Shown here piece by piece: positions 1 to 11,700 of a stretch of DNA of 64,000 nt. The notes below the pieces were generated by a model, which had not been told where the DNA came from, ran no database searches, and saw only the letters and a list, made by a program, of their open reading frames with translations. Position 1 is the first letter of the stretch, and each line of letters opens with the position of its first letter. The stretch comes from Pegea sp. RAD2-039 (Eukaryota > Chordata > Thaliacea > Salpida > Salpidae): the NCBI GenBank assembly GCA_034620365.1, contig JAQGEQ010000213.1, forward strand, positions 992,001-1,056,000. The letters run 5' to 3'. Both the position numbers and the translations under genes were made by a program.

Positions 1-1640
1 TATTCTAAGCCCCATTGTAAACTAAACAAAAGCAGTTTTAAAGTTTTAGCAAATTAAGATAAAAACTTATATACTCATTTTACCCTAACCACCTCATTAC
101 AAAACGTTTATTACTAAAAGAAACATAGAAGTTATATTAATAAAAAAAGACATAAAAATTGAAGTAGAAAATGTAACCAGAGCAAAAGACAGGATGCTTA
201 TCTACCTATCTGTTATTAGCAAAAAAAAATCAAATGATTAAAAAAAAGAGTGACTCAGTTATATTTGGAAGGGTATAGAAGAGAAATGAAGGCGAGGCAA
301 ATCACCATAAAATTACTACCTTTTATGGTCATCTACACACTTAATGTTCAGCATTTTTTTAAAACTTCTCTCACAGCGTTTTTATTTTTGTAGGCTATTT
401 TAAAACTTTTATGGACTTTATTTAAAGTTTAAGAATACTAAAAATACCACAAAATGCTAAAATGTGGAGAAATTAAGCTGTAGCAAAATTATAAAACAAT
501 TTATTATTATTAATATTTGAGCTTCATACTAACTTTTTCGGATTACAACTTAAAAAAAACAGTTATTGAAAGTTTGTCTGGTTTGATGATTTATTTTTAC
601 AAAATGATATTACTTTATTGGTTTTAACTGTTCAATTTTTAAAATAGCTGCAATTAAGTATAAAGTACATTGAATGTCAAAGTTTACTTAATCTAAAGTT
701 AGTCTAGTGGTTTTTATGTTGAGCGCTTGTATTAATGAATTAAAATTTTAATGAACTAATTAAAACACTTATCATATTAGAGCCATAGCAGTATTAGCAA
801 TAATTAAATGTATATTGATTTACAATCATAAGAATAATCATTACTGCAAAGTAAATCTAAATCCTGTAAGAGTTTTTTATTTATAGTTGAACAATATTGA
901 AAAACTAAAAAACAAATAAAATATAAAATTTTTTACTTTTTTTACAATTTCACCTTTTAAAGAACTGATCTAAATACCAGATTTAAACTAAACCTAAGTA
1001 TAAAAACTGAACCTATCAAAAACCTGAAAAGTAAAACTACTTTAGTTTACCTCATTATTAAACTGATAGAATGTTTATTATTTATAACTTATTGAGAGCT
1101 AAAAACAAAATACTAATAATAGAAATATCAATGATTTCAATAATAATATTATTTAAGTTGAATAAGGCTAACTGGTATGAAGGTATGTTTAAAAGTTCAA
1201 TATCATCAAAAAACCGACTAAAGATAATCTTTTTTGAAAATATCATGTGTAAATAAACTATAACTTTGAACCTTTGTAATGGTTAAAGTCCTATATTAAA
1301 TATTAAAAAGAAAAAAAAAGATGAGAAGTTTTATACTAGCAAAATTATAGAACTGAATTCTTGTTCATTTTTCTATTAATAAAACTTTCACATTTGTTAT
1401 GAAAGGAAGTTATGTAACTTATTGATATTAAATAGTTTTGAATATAACTTCGAATGATAAAATTTTTCTATTCTAAATATTCATACTAACCTTTCTCTAG
1501 CTTAAAATTAAAATATTTCTTACAAATTCTGTTTATATGCAATAAATTATAAAATACTAATTAATCTACACCAATTCGATAAATTTTCAGATTATTTTCA
1601 AGAGTTGAGAACATATGTATTGTTAAAAGTTTTATAAAGA
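1..1640. other. A+T-rich non-coding DNA
   Basis: This stretch is made of short A/T runs with stops in all frames. The one open frame of about 60 codons (1071-1256) has low-complexity composition and no recognisable motif. I see no RNA gene, repeat array or splice-flanked exon. Confidence 0.6.
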
Positions 1641-1651
1641 TTATAAATTAT

Positions 1652-2888
1652 ATGACCAGTCATTTGATGGAGCACCATCTAATATCTGATGTCCAGCATG
1701 ACTTTGTGAAACGGAGATCTTCCCTGACTCAACATCTCACTTTTCTTAATGAGGGAGTAACACTCCCTGTGACATCTTTTATCTCGATTTTGCTAAAGTG
1801 TTTGATTCTGTCCCACACACTAAGCTCGTTACTGTATTGAAAAACTTAAAAATCAACAGCTTCATCTTACAGTGGATTGAAGATTACTTATCAGGTAGAA
1901 CCCAACAAACTCGTGTAGAAAGATCTTTATCTACTTCTAGTCAAATCACCAGTAGTGTTCCTCAGGGTTCCGTTCTGGGTCCCCTTCTCGTTTTAATTTT
2001 CATTGAAGACCTCATCAGATGCCTAGCAGCAGTAGATGATGTCAGAGTGTTTGTGTATGTAGATGACATCAAGCCTATTATCTTGTAATCCTTCAAAACT
2101 TCAAACTGCACTACACACTACAAAACTGGTCTACGAATTGGCAGCTCAGAATCCAGCCTACAAAGTCTGAACTTATAACTTTTTCTCGTAAACCAGCTGC
2201 AAACTCCTTGAACCAATACTCCATCAACAGATATATTATTCAATGAGTATCTTCGGTCCTAGACCTTGGCATTACTCTATCATCTGACTTTAAATGGCGC
2301 AATTATGTTTCTAAAATCTTTGGAAAATTAATCAACTTTGTCTTCCTTATTATAAAGACCTTTAATTCTAAGAACCCATGCTTTTTTATCAATCTTTTCA
2401 AATTGTACGTACGTCCAATTCTTGAATACAATGTCAGTGCATGGATGCCATATCAAGTTAGTGATATCAAAAAAATCGAGTCTCTTCAGGCCACATTTAC
2501 AAGATTAGTATGTAGGAAACTTAATATTAAATATGATAGTTATAAACATCGTCTCAGTCTCTTCAATTAAGATACTTTGGAAATCCGACGGATTAAATAT
2601 GACTTAATTCTTATTTTTAAAATTATCCACAATTTAATTGACATTCAGTTTGATGATTTCTTTTCTATTAGTCCTTTTTTTCAAGTTATATCAGCTCAGA
2701 CGACACCCATTACACCTTAATAAGCCTATATCACCTAGTACATTGGTCTGAGCAAATTTTTCTCATACTGTACAATTAATACATGGAACCAGCTACCAAC
2801 AGACATTGCCATGTCGAAGTCGCTCGCGTTGTTCAAAAAGAAGTTGAACCGTTATAATATTGCCAACATTGTCATTTCAAAACTGTGA
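1652..2888 (+). pseudogene. Reverse transcriptase fragment of the LINE, broken reading frame
   Basis: Read across frames, this encodes the RT domain and the downstream thumb/C-terminal region. In order: a QHDFVKRRSSLTQ block (1652-1750), YLDFAKVFDSVPH (about 1780-1813), YLSGRTQQTRV (about 1890-1917), VPQGSVLGPL (about 1957-1986), the catalytic YVDD (2056-2067), a W-W/KSE block (2110-2175), then LYVRPILEY, W and FTR motifs (2400-2500) and a terminal KKKLNRYNI. The frame shifts between the first and second blocks and is interrupted by stops at 2086-2088 and again downstream, so the copy cannot make an active enzyme. The usual active-site motif in this group is F/YADD; here Ala is Val. The endonuclease domain is absent. 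Confidence 0.85.
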
Positions 2889-3019
2889 TTTTTGTTTTCT
2901 CTTTCTTATATTATTAACATTCCATGTAAAATTGTTCACTGTTATATGCTTTGAGTGATATCGAAATACCATGTGTTACATCTTTTACTTTCTATATTTT
3001 TGGCTAAATAGATGTTATT

Positions 3020-3076
3020 TGTGAGAATGTGTTTTAGTGAGTGTTGCTCTTTTCAGGTACCCTCCTTCGCATTTAT
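3020..3076 (+). repeat. LINE 3' tail shared with the SINE at 58.4 kb
   Basis: By my ungapped count 45 of 57 bases match the minus-strand sequence 58434-58378, and most differences in the second half are C/T changes. The segment lies in the LINE 3' untranslated region just before the A/T-rich end. Both copies can fold GAG/CTC around a five-base loop. Confidence 0.8.
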
Positions 3077-3095
3077 TGAAATAAATATATAAAGT

Positions 3096-5722
3096 ATATA
3101 TTTTGCTACTCAAGACATCTTTTAAGCATCGTTGATTTTGGACTCATTTTCTATAGGTTTCAAGTCTCGCGTAGATTTCAACTTAGCTTTTGCTAGTATT
3201 TTGAATCAAAGCTATTATCAAACTTTTTGACAACTTTTTTTTTACATAATTTGATAAAAACAAATTATAAGGAGTTGGGCACCACCTAGCAGATAGATTA
3301 AATCCACGATAAATCGATAAATAACAGTATATTCTTCATAACACAGTAAAACTAAAGGTAAGGCTAGATTACTTTTTACTATCAGTAATGCAAGACTGTT
3401 TTAGTGAAGGGTGAACAACAAACTATTCTTACAACTCAAATTGTTTACAAACATTTAAAGTTAGATAAACTGTAAAATAGCTTTCTGGATATTTTGTTTC
3501 AGAGTAGTTTCATTACAGCTAACAACTTTTAAGTTTGGTCAAATAAATTATCTCCTACAGAATTTAAACAATGAAGCTAAAGTATTAATAAATAAACTAA
3601 AACTTGTAAGATAGTTTACTTTAAAATTGTGATTTATTAAAAGCTCATGATAATGATTAAAAGAATTATTTTTATAATTTAAATTTTATTTACTATTTTA
3701 GCTAAATACATAATCATTAAAAATATTTAAAAACAAAATAAGTACCATAATAACAGGGGTCTAATTACTTTAACATTTATCGAACTACAGAAATGTTAAA
3801 CATTGGTGTATTTTGATAAAACCTGAAATATTAAAACTTGAATAGTTTTTCATGTGCTACTGCAAATGTTAAAATAAAATATGCATGGCTTCATTTTTTG
3901 TCTGAGTTTTTTGAATTTAACATCATTGTAATAATTCAAAATTAATTTTGATAAAAGTATTTAGAAAAATATTTTAATAAATATTACAATTTTATCTTTG
4001 TAGTAACCTTTTATTTAAATATTTTTTTCATTTCTGAAATCTTGTCAGCAAATGTGGACAAATCTTTACAAACTTCACGTACTTGTCAACTAATGTATTA
4101 TGTATTTAAACAATGGAAAGCAAAAAAACAACAAAACTTTGAACTTATAAAAAGTTTGGTATGCTCAAAGTTCTTAAATACAAATAATAAAGAAAGTACT
4201 TTCACCAAATATTAATTTGATTTAGAAACTGAATGTATATATCAAATGTAAATTCTAGTCGATTTTCAATGATTACTTGGTAAGGAGACAATCTTGGTCT
4301 TACTTTAAGGTAATATACGTAAAGAATAAATGATCTGTAATTGTGTTGCTGCATCAACAAGCAAACAAAACACTCAAATATTAACAAGTATCAACAAATT
4401 GAAAACTAAAGCTATAATAAAAAAGTACATAAAGAAGCTAACTTGATTTTCTGTAAGTGCCTTATGAAGTACCGAATTTAGAGATTATTATACTTGCTTG
4501 CCGAACAGAAACATGGTTGATATACAAGAGATTATGATTTGAATTTCATAGTCATATATTAAATTTGAAGTCAAGCAATAGATCGTACATTTACAGTACA
4601 TACATGAATATCATAATCGTAATTTGTTTCTCTAAAACTTGATTCTTTGTAAACGTAAATAAATGTCTGTTTACACATAGAGATAGAAAATCCATGTATA
4701 TCATAGAAGAGCTTAAGTATAAAACACTCAGCGTTGATCAGAAAAAAATTGAAATAGTGTTCAAAGTTTAAAAAAAATCGATAGTTGCTTTTAATTAAAA
4801 GATCAAAGATTTGATGATCTTTTCAAGTTCAATAATAAGGTTTTTGTACTATATACTCGAGAAACAGAACATATAAGACTGGTCGTGACTAGAAGTTTTT
4901 CGTGATTGTCTGGTAATAAACTACTTGATTTTATTTTTGAAATCAAATCTGTAAAGAAATAAGTAATTTCTTATATAACACAGTTGTAAATTGACTGTAT
5001 AAAGGGCGCGATAGATGAAAATAGTGTAGCTAAAGAATTAAACGTTGAAGCTGACTACAAGGTAGGTGTATAATTAACTACCAAACCAGTTTGGTCGCAG
5101 TCCAGATAGAAAATGATCGAAAAGCAAAAAGAAGGAAGAGTTTTTGTTGGAACGGAAAAAACAAAAAAATATTTTCGAATGTGGTAAGTGAGATTTTCGG
5201 GGTTTACTGAGCTCTGTTTTAAATAATTACATCAATTATTTGATAACGGAATAACTGAGGAATATATCGATTTGTACGTGAAACACAAAAGGCATCAAGC
5301 AAAAAAAAACAAATATTAGAGACAAAAACCACACGTTTTTCGTAAAAAAACCATTTTCAAAATGATATCAGATGAGGCAATTTTTACACAACAGTCATTT
5401 TAGTGAAAAAGCGTCCCAATGAAACCTCTCCACTCTTCGAATCAATCTAACAAAATCGCTTGAAACAGTTTAGATTCCAGTTAGCCTGCGCGAAAAAAAT
5501 TATAAACTATTTGCTGTAGAATGATTTTAGAATAAAAAAATAGAGAATTAGCAAATAATATGTTTTAGAAATAACCTATAAGTGTAAGAAATGTAATTAT
5601 AAATCTGAGATAAAGGTTTAGAAAATCGAAAGTTTTTCGAGAAAAGAATGAAAATAGTGAAAGTTTGCAATTATATTTTGACAAGATATTTACAAAAGTA
5701 TTTTTTACCCCCATCAGCGATT
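3096..5722. other. Intergenic DNA between the LINE and the BAZ2 3' end
   Basis: This is mostly A+T-rich sequence. Around 4990-5300 short runs look weakly protein-like in scattered frames, but stops interrupt them and I cannot tie them to any family. The 3' untranslated region of the minus-strand BAZ2 gene must run into the right end of this interval. I found no clear AATAAA on the minus strand within about 400 bases of its stop codon. Confidence 0.5.
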
Positions 5723-8700
5723 TCATCTCGTCGGCGTTTCATTTATAAGCTCATTCTTTTCTAGGTCTTCATTTCCTTCTACAGCTTTCCTTTTTTCTTC
5801 CTCCTCTTCACGCATTTCTACCTCATTCCAGCGCTCTTCAAAATACTTTCGCAAGGTATGTCCTGCTCTTCCTATTGGAGAATCATCTACATTGTAGGCT
5901 TGACAGTTATCAAAGACCATTCGCACTTCAGCGGAAAACGAATGTCGACTTTTGTATCTGCAATCACAATATTAGATGCTGATCTTACAAACTTCATTAT
6001 GCAATTTCATCACCTTCCTTTTCTTAAACGCTTTTCGATTGTTTGAAAATCAATTGGCTTTTTGATGATCTTTTTGTAATCAGGAATCTCTTTGACATTT
6101 ACAGGGTAAAGGAAGAAGGCTGATTGAGAATGAGCTTGTAGGTCTTTCAGTACATCTCTGCATACTGAAGTATGAGTCCGCTTTTTTCTTGGTTTGGGAG
6201 TTTGATTTACATCAGTAGGAATTGGCTTGACCTTAAAAAAACTCTTGAAAGACACGATGATAAATAATTGAGATGAAATCATACCTTCCTTTTTTTCTTA
6301 GGTTTGGTTGTTGGAGTTGTCTTAAATTCAATCACTTTGTTATTTTCTACCTTTAGATGTATATCATTTTCAATTGTCGAAATAATGTTACCATTAACAT
6401 CAGAATTCTTTTTAAAGTTATTGTTTCGGTTTTGATCACAATTATTTTCAGGCTTTTTATTTTTGTCTTGGTCCTCATTAAGAACTCTAAAAATTAAATT
6501 TTCTTAATGCTGGCTTGAAAAGCTTTTTTATAAGAAAAATAAGTTTCAGATAACTACGTTTTTTTGAAAGTTGTGGATTTTCTATTTGTAACATCTGCAT
6601 TTTCTATTGGCATTCTATTGGCTGGGCTGGCAGTGCTTGAAGCCAGTAAATCCTCTGTTACTGAAGTATTATTCTTTTTCCTTTTTTTACTTTGATGCTG
6701 GTGAGAATTCGTCTTTTTTTCAGTGGAACGTTTCTTTTTAAGTTTTTGACCTTGTTCACGCTGTCTTGTCGGTGGGTTAGTCTATCAAAAGTAAAAGATC
6801 TTTAAGATGTTTAGCTTTGATAAAATACTTTACAAAGGCTTGTACGAGATCGCCACTCAAACTACAGACAACTTTGAGTATTTATTTCATTTATATCCTT
6901 ACATCAGTAAACTTTTCCCATGCAATACAAGTTTCTAGCATTGTAACCGCCATAGATAACTGGGCCGCACTAGATGCTGACCCTACACCATTTCTCCAGG
7001 TTCGCAGACCAGCTGCAACATCCCCAGCGCTAACAGCAATTTTATAAATTACAAAACTGGTAAATTACGCTGCTAGAAAAACAAACCCAGATTCAGATAA
7101 CGACGGCAAGTTACTAAACTCAGTAGCTCCGCCCTTTCGTATCAACGGAGGTTTAAGGAAAGGTCGCGGGATTGCTTGCTCTAATTTCTGGATAAGATGA
7201 ACTGCCTCTCCTAGTATACTGCAATCATCATGAATCATTTGAGACGTCGGAGCAGTTTCTCTTTTTATCGCATCCAGGTGAGAGGTTAGTTTCAAATCTG
7301 TTCGAGCAACACTTGCTTTTGGTATAGACGACCAAGCCTATTAACAACATTTCAATTAGCTTCGTAAACACTTTCTATTAATTCACTTTTGATGATGTTT
7401 TTGACTAACCTTATTGAGAATGTTGACAGCTACACAACGATCCAGCAATTCTTCTACTTGCTTTAACACTTGTAACTCCGAGTTAAACGTAGTCTGATCA
7501 AGTTTCTCAAAGTTGTCTGATGATTCATCTTCATTATCTTCCACAGAAAATCGGACATCACTACTCCTTCCTTTCTTTTTCTTCTTTTTCTTCTCTTCAT
7601 TATCTTTCGCTGTTAATTCAACAAAGTTGACTCATCGTCTGAAAATCAACTTCTTTACCTTCTGCTTGCTGCTTCGTCTTTCCACTCGACCCATTATCAC
7701 TCATTGAGCTTTTTTTCTTCACTTTTCGTTTTGAAATTCGAAATTCTGCTCAGATTTCACAATTAGTGGATTCAGTTGCACCGATTAAAGTCATCTTCAA
7801 ACCTGGTTGCTTAGCAACCTCCATTGTTGCTACGATGTGCTTCTTGTGTTTAGTGAGAAGTCTATGAAGCTCTTTTTCACGCGATCCTCTTGGATGTAGG
7901 GAGTTGATCAGCTTTTCAAGATGCTCCTCTTCTTCAATCTTCCACCATCCGTATTTCATCTCTAATCACGTTTCGATAAGTATCTCTAAAGCAATGAGGT
8001 CACTTTACTCCTACCTCGAGGTATCTTTGTTGGATGATCTAATAATTCTGACTCTTCAGTTTGAGAAAGATCCATTTGAGAGAAAATTCGTCCAGTTGAA
8101 AGCTGAATTGTTTCTGCACTTGTTCCCGACGATTCTGGAGTTCTAGAGTCGCGTATATTGATGACGTCACAGCTGGAATCCGGCAAAGATGGATGGTCGT
8201 TGGTTTTCGAAAAGCTCTTTATTGAATCAGACTCTTGCTTTATCTCACTACTGCTACTAGTGGTCAAATCCATTGGTGCGTCTTGGTCAACGTCATCGGA
8301 GCCTTTTTCCTTCTTCCAAATAGTGACGTCATTTAATCTGTAAGCAGACGGAACGTTAGCCAATGACGTGAAACAAGTGGTTCTTACTTGCTGGTTGGCT
8401 TGCTTAGCGTTGACGTGTGGCAAATAATGGACTCTGATTGCTCGATGGGAAGCTGATAAGAAAATTGATTTATTTGAGAGTTTTATCATTTTGGAGATTG
8501 CAAATTAAATCTTTCATCATAAACAATTTTCAGTTTGATGATATTGGATATTTAAACTCTATAACAGCTGTTGCAGATAACAAGAAAGATCGAACTAAGA
8601 TAAGTTGTTATTTGGAAGAGAGTGAGAGAACTCTAAATTTCATTTTCACGTTCTAATGACCTTTAAGTTTTTACATCAAAGATAATAAAACTATGATTTG

Positions 8701-11700
8701 AGCAAACCTCTGATTGAGAAACTACTGAAAGACTCGTTTCATTGTCTGTACTTTTAATTGATGATGTTACAATTCCATTTGAACTTCTCTCTGCTGAAAA
8801 TATTTGCTATTTTTGAGTCTTTAACATTAGTTTCATATTTGAATTTAATTATTTTAACCAACTATTACTTTAGTGACAACAAAAAGCTCTATTAAAATTT
8901 TTATCATTAATTTATCTAAAAGAAAACAATTTATTTTTACCAGATTCATTTGGAGGATGCGAGACTAATTTGTTTTCATGCTTTATAAATTGATCATTTT
9001 TTCTTAAAGGATCGTAAACAAGTGCAGATCTCTGCTTTACATCATTCATTTCTTCTTTTAATATTGAAACTTTGTGCGAAAAGGATGCTTTATCATAAAG
9101 CATGACCGAGTCTCCATCTTTTATCCTTTCACTACCCGTTTCTCCTTTCTCTTGATTATTACTATCACCTCCGTTAAGAAGATATTTAGCACTTGAATCA
9201 ACATCTCCTTCGTTATTCTGTTTATCATTAGCTATTTCTTCATCTTCAGAAAGAAGATCTTTGACATCATCTTCATCGTTAAGTAAAACACCGCTTTCAA
9301 GTCCCTCTACATAAACCTAACCAAGCAAATCGAATATAAAGTCTAATAAAAATAATTCAAAACAAACAAAAACAAACCGATCAATTTGTTTAAATACATA
9401 TATCATTGCAAAGGTTATTTTTTTCTAACGCTTATTTGCTGGTATTTAAATGCTGTCATCTTTGCAATCTAATATTTAATTCTATATTATAATAAAGTTT
9501 AATCTTTATATTAAACTTAATAGCTCTGCATTTATAGCTTACAATGTTTCAAAATTGATACAATCTTATGCAAATAGTAATAGAAATCATGCTATTATTA
9601 AAAAAAAGTTAGATCAGTTAGTTAATGAATGATTAATTCATGTAATTAAAAGTTACATTTAGATAGAAATATATACAATTATTATCAATTACGCCATGTT
9701 TGGTTTGAACTAATTTCAAAATTTTTTTCTTAGATTTTAAAAGTTTGAAAACTATCAGTATTTCTATTAAAGATTTTAAGATTGCAATCTACAATTTCAA
9801 AAGTTACTTCTGCGTTTAAGTGTGGTAATTTCTACCTGATTTAAGTACTCTAAGAAAGAATAAAGATGATGAAAAAATATTAATAAATTATGAAGGTAGA
9901 AATTTAAATTGCTGTTGAATTAAAGTAATAAATATTCACCGATCCTAGATTTGAAAGAACCCAGTATCGTCGTTTAAAGCGATCTTGACCACAATCCAAA
10001 GCCCTCAGAGGTTTTGAGCGAAGAAAAAGTTTGCTTGTAAAAGATTGATGCTCCTGAATAAAAAAAAGCTTGTTTACAATTCTCACCCAAGATGTATTAG
10101 ATGCTATCGTTTACTGCTTGGACACAACGAATTGTTTGAATTACCTTGGACAAATTTTCTAATTTTAGTTTAGTAGCAGGACTATGGCGTGATAAAGATT
10201 TAGACGGCTCTGGAACAGTCTGGAAAGATTTAAAGAAAAAACTTAATGTCTTAATTAATATGATCAACAAGAAACTTATACCGTTTCGCTTGATTGGTTA
10301 GTGTCGTTTGTCTCAACGTTAAGCTTCTTTTTAACTTTTGAAGGAGAGTTACAAAGTTCATTGAGTTCACTTGCAGCTTCTAATCGAGCTCTAAAAAGAG
10401 TTTCTAAATACATATGTTGGTTCACGCTGGTGTTAATACTAACTGTCGGATTCTTCCTTCTACCATCCACTTATCCCTTCGTAGCGTTGCTAACGCCTCT
10501 AGATGACGCTCGATCTCAGTGACGATAGACCGGCTGCTAATCAACTCATTAGTGAGAAAGGCGAGAACCTGGGTCTTACGGTCTGCATCCAAACTCGAGA
10601 AAGGTCTTGTTTCTAGTTGTTTGCTGATCTGATAAGAATTAAGAGATAACGTTTTAAGTTTAAAGACCAGATGGGTGCTGATAAACCTCTGTTTTGTATC
10701 CGTTTCGAGCCCAGATAAACAGCCGCAGAATTTCAGAGTAATTAATAGTACTGATGTCAATATCGGTGACCTTTAACCCCATTCCACAATTCAGCTGTTT
10801 TATAGAAGATAAAAAAACTGAATGTTGAAAAGCAAAATTCAGTCACCAACCCAGGGTCCTGGAACTGGTACTCCTGGGTCACAAAGACACTGATGAAGCA
10901 ATGCAATAGTCAAGCGAGCCAAGGCATCCACGTGTCTTGAATCATTAAGAAGACCAAGACGAAGTTCTTCAAATGTAGGAATGGATGTTTTATCTACCAA
11001 AGAAGATGATCTTTTTAGTTTAAGCTGAATGATGTAAATTTGATTAAAGTTCAGTTTTTACAATTGATGAAAAATAAGAATTTCAAAGAAACCAACTTCT
11101 TCATCATCAAAGAAATCTTACCTAAAGTGATGGCCTCGTTGAAGGTATGTACAAATTCTAGAACCATACAAACATCAGCTGTAGCAGTTCCGGACAACTC
11201 AACATATTTCGTCTTTGAATTATCTCCTTCTATTGTACCTGTAATAAGAGATCGACTTGAAAACTGTTCCTCCGTTAGTAGTTTAGCTTACCTTGAAAAG
11301 TATCCAACACCGGTAAGGATGACTGATCCTTTAAAAGCCGATCTTCGAAAGTCATTTTGTTTTTTTGAGCAATCTTCATTGCAATTCGTTTTTGTTCCTG
11401 GGAAGAAGATCATTGTAATATCAGAAAAGGATGAAGGTCAACTCACTAATTTTTTCTCGCGTTGTTGTAGCCGATCACTTTTCATCTGTTCTCTTCTTCG
11501 GTCTCTTTCTTCCGCTTTTCTTTTATTCTCTAACGCTTTTAATGTCAGCAACTGCTGTTTTCTATCTTCCTTTTCCTATAAAAACTAACAATAAATATTC
11601 TGATATTTAAAATTTACCATTTGGATAAAAATCATATTTTTTGGTTTTAACCTGTAAGATACATTAAAAAGAAATTTTAAACATTCGAAATAATTAGCAA

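Larger units (their letters stand above)
1646..3095 (+). mobile_element. 5'-truncated LINE (CR1/L2-like non-LTR retrotransposon)
   Basis: This is a truncated non-LTR retrotransposon copy. It begins inside the reverse transcriptase domain and carries through the C-terminal part of the ORF to a stop at 2886-2888, followed by an untranslated tail. The tail has an AATAAA at 3080-3085 and ends in A/T-rich sequence (about 3071-3095). The YLDFAK / FDSVPH / VPQGSVLGPL blocks are the style of the CR1/L2/Rex group rather than RTE or L1, but the clade is inferred from memory of motifs. I found no convincing target-site duplication. The terminal 57 bases (3020-3076) match the tail of the SINE at 58.4 kb. 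Loss of the 5' end is typical of incomplete target-primed reverse transcription. Confidence 0.85.

Noticed and set aside
4985..5330. A decayed transposase or other old gene
   Set aside because: Short runs look protein-like in places, but stops and frame changes are frequent and I could not match any family motif such as a DDE/D signature.
6785..6880. Hidden PHD exon inside the intron after the AWEK segment
   Set aside because: One frame stays open for about 30 codons (VVCSLSGDLVQ) but has a single Cys and no C4HC3 spacing, so it cannot be a PHD finger.
8158..8330. TGACGTCA words as regulatory CRE sites
   Set aside because: The two copies here lie inside a BAZ2 coding exon and are explained by codons for DV; they are not evidence of regulation.
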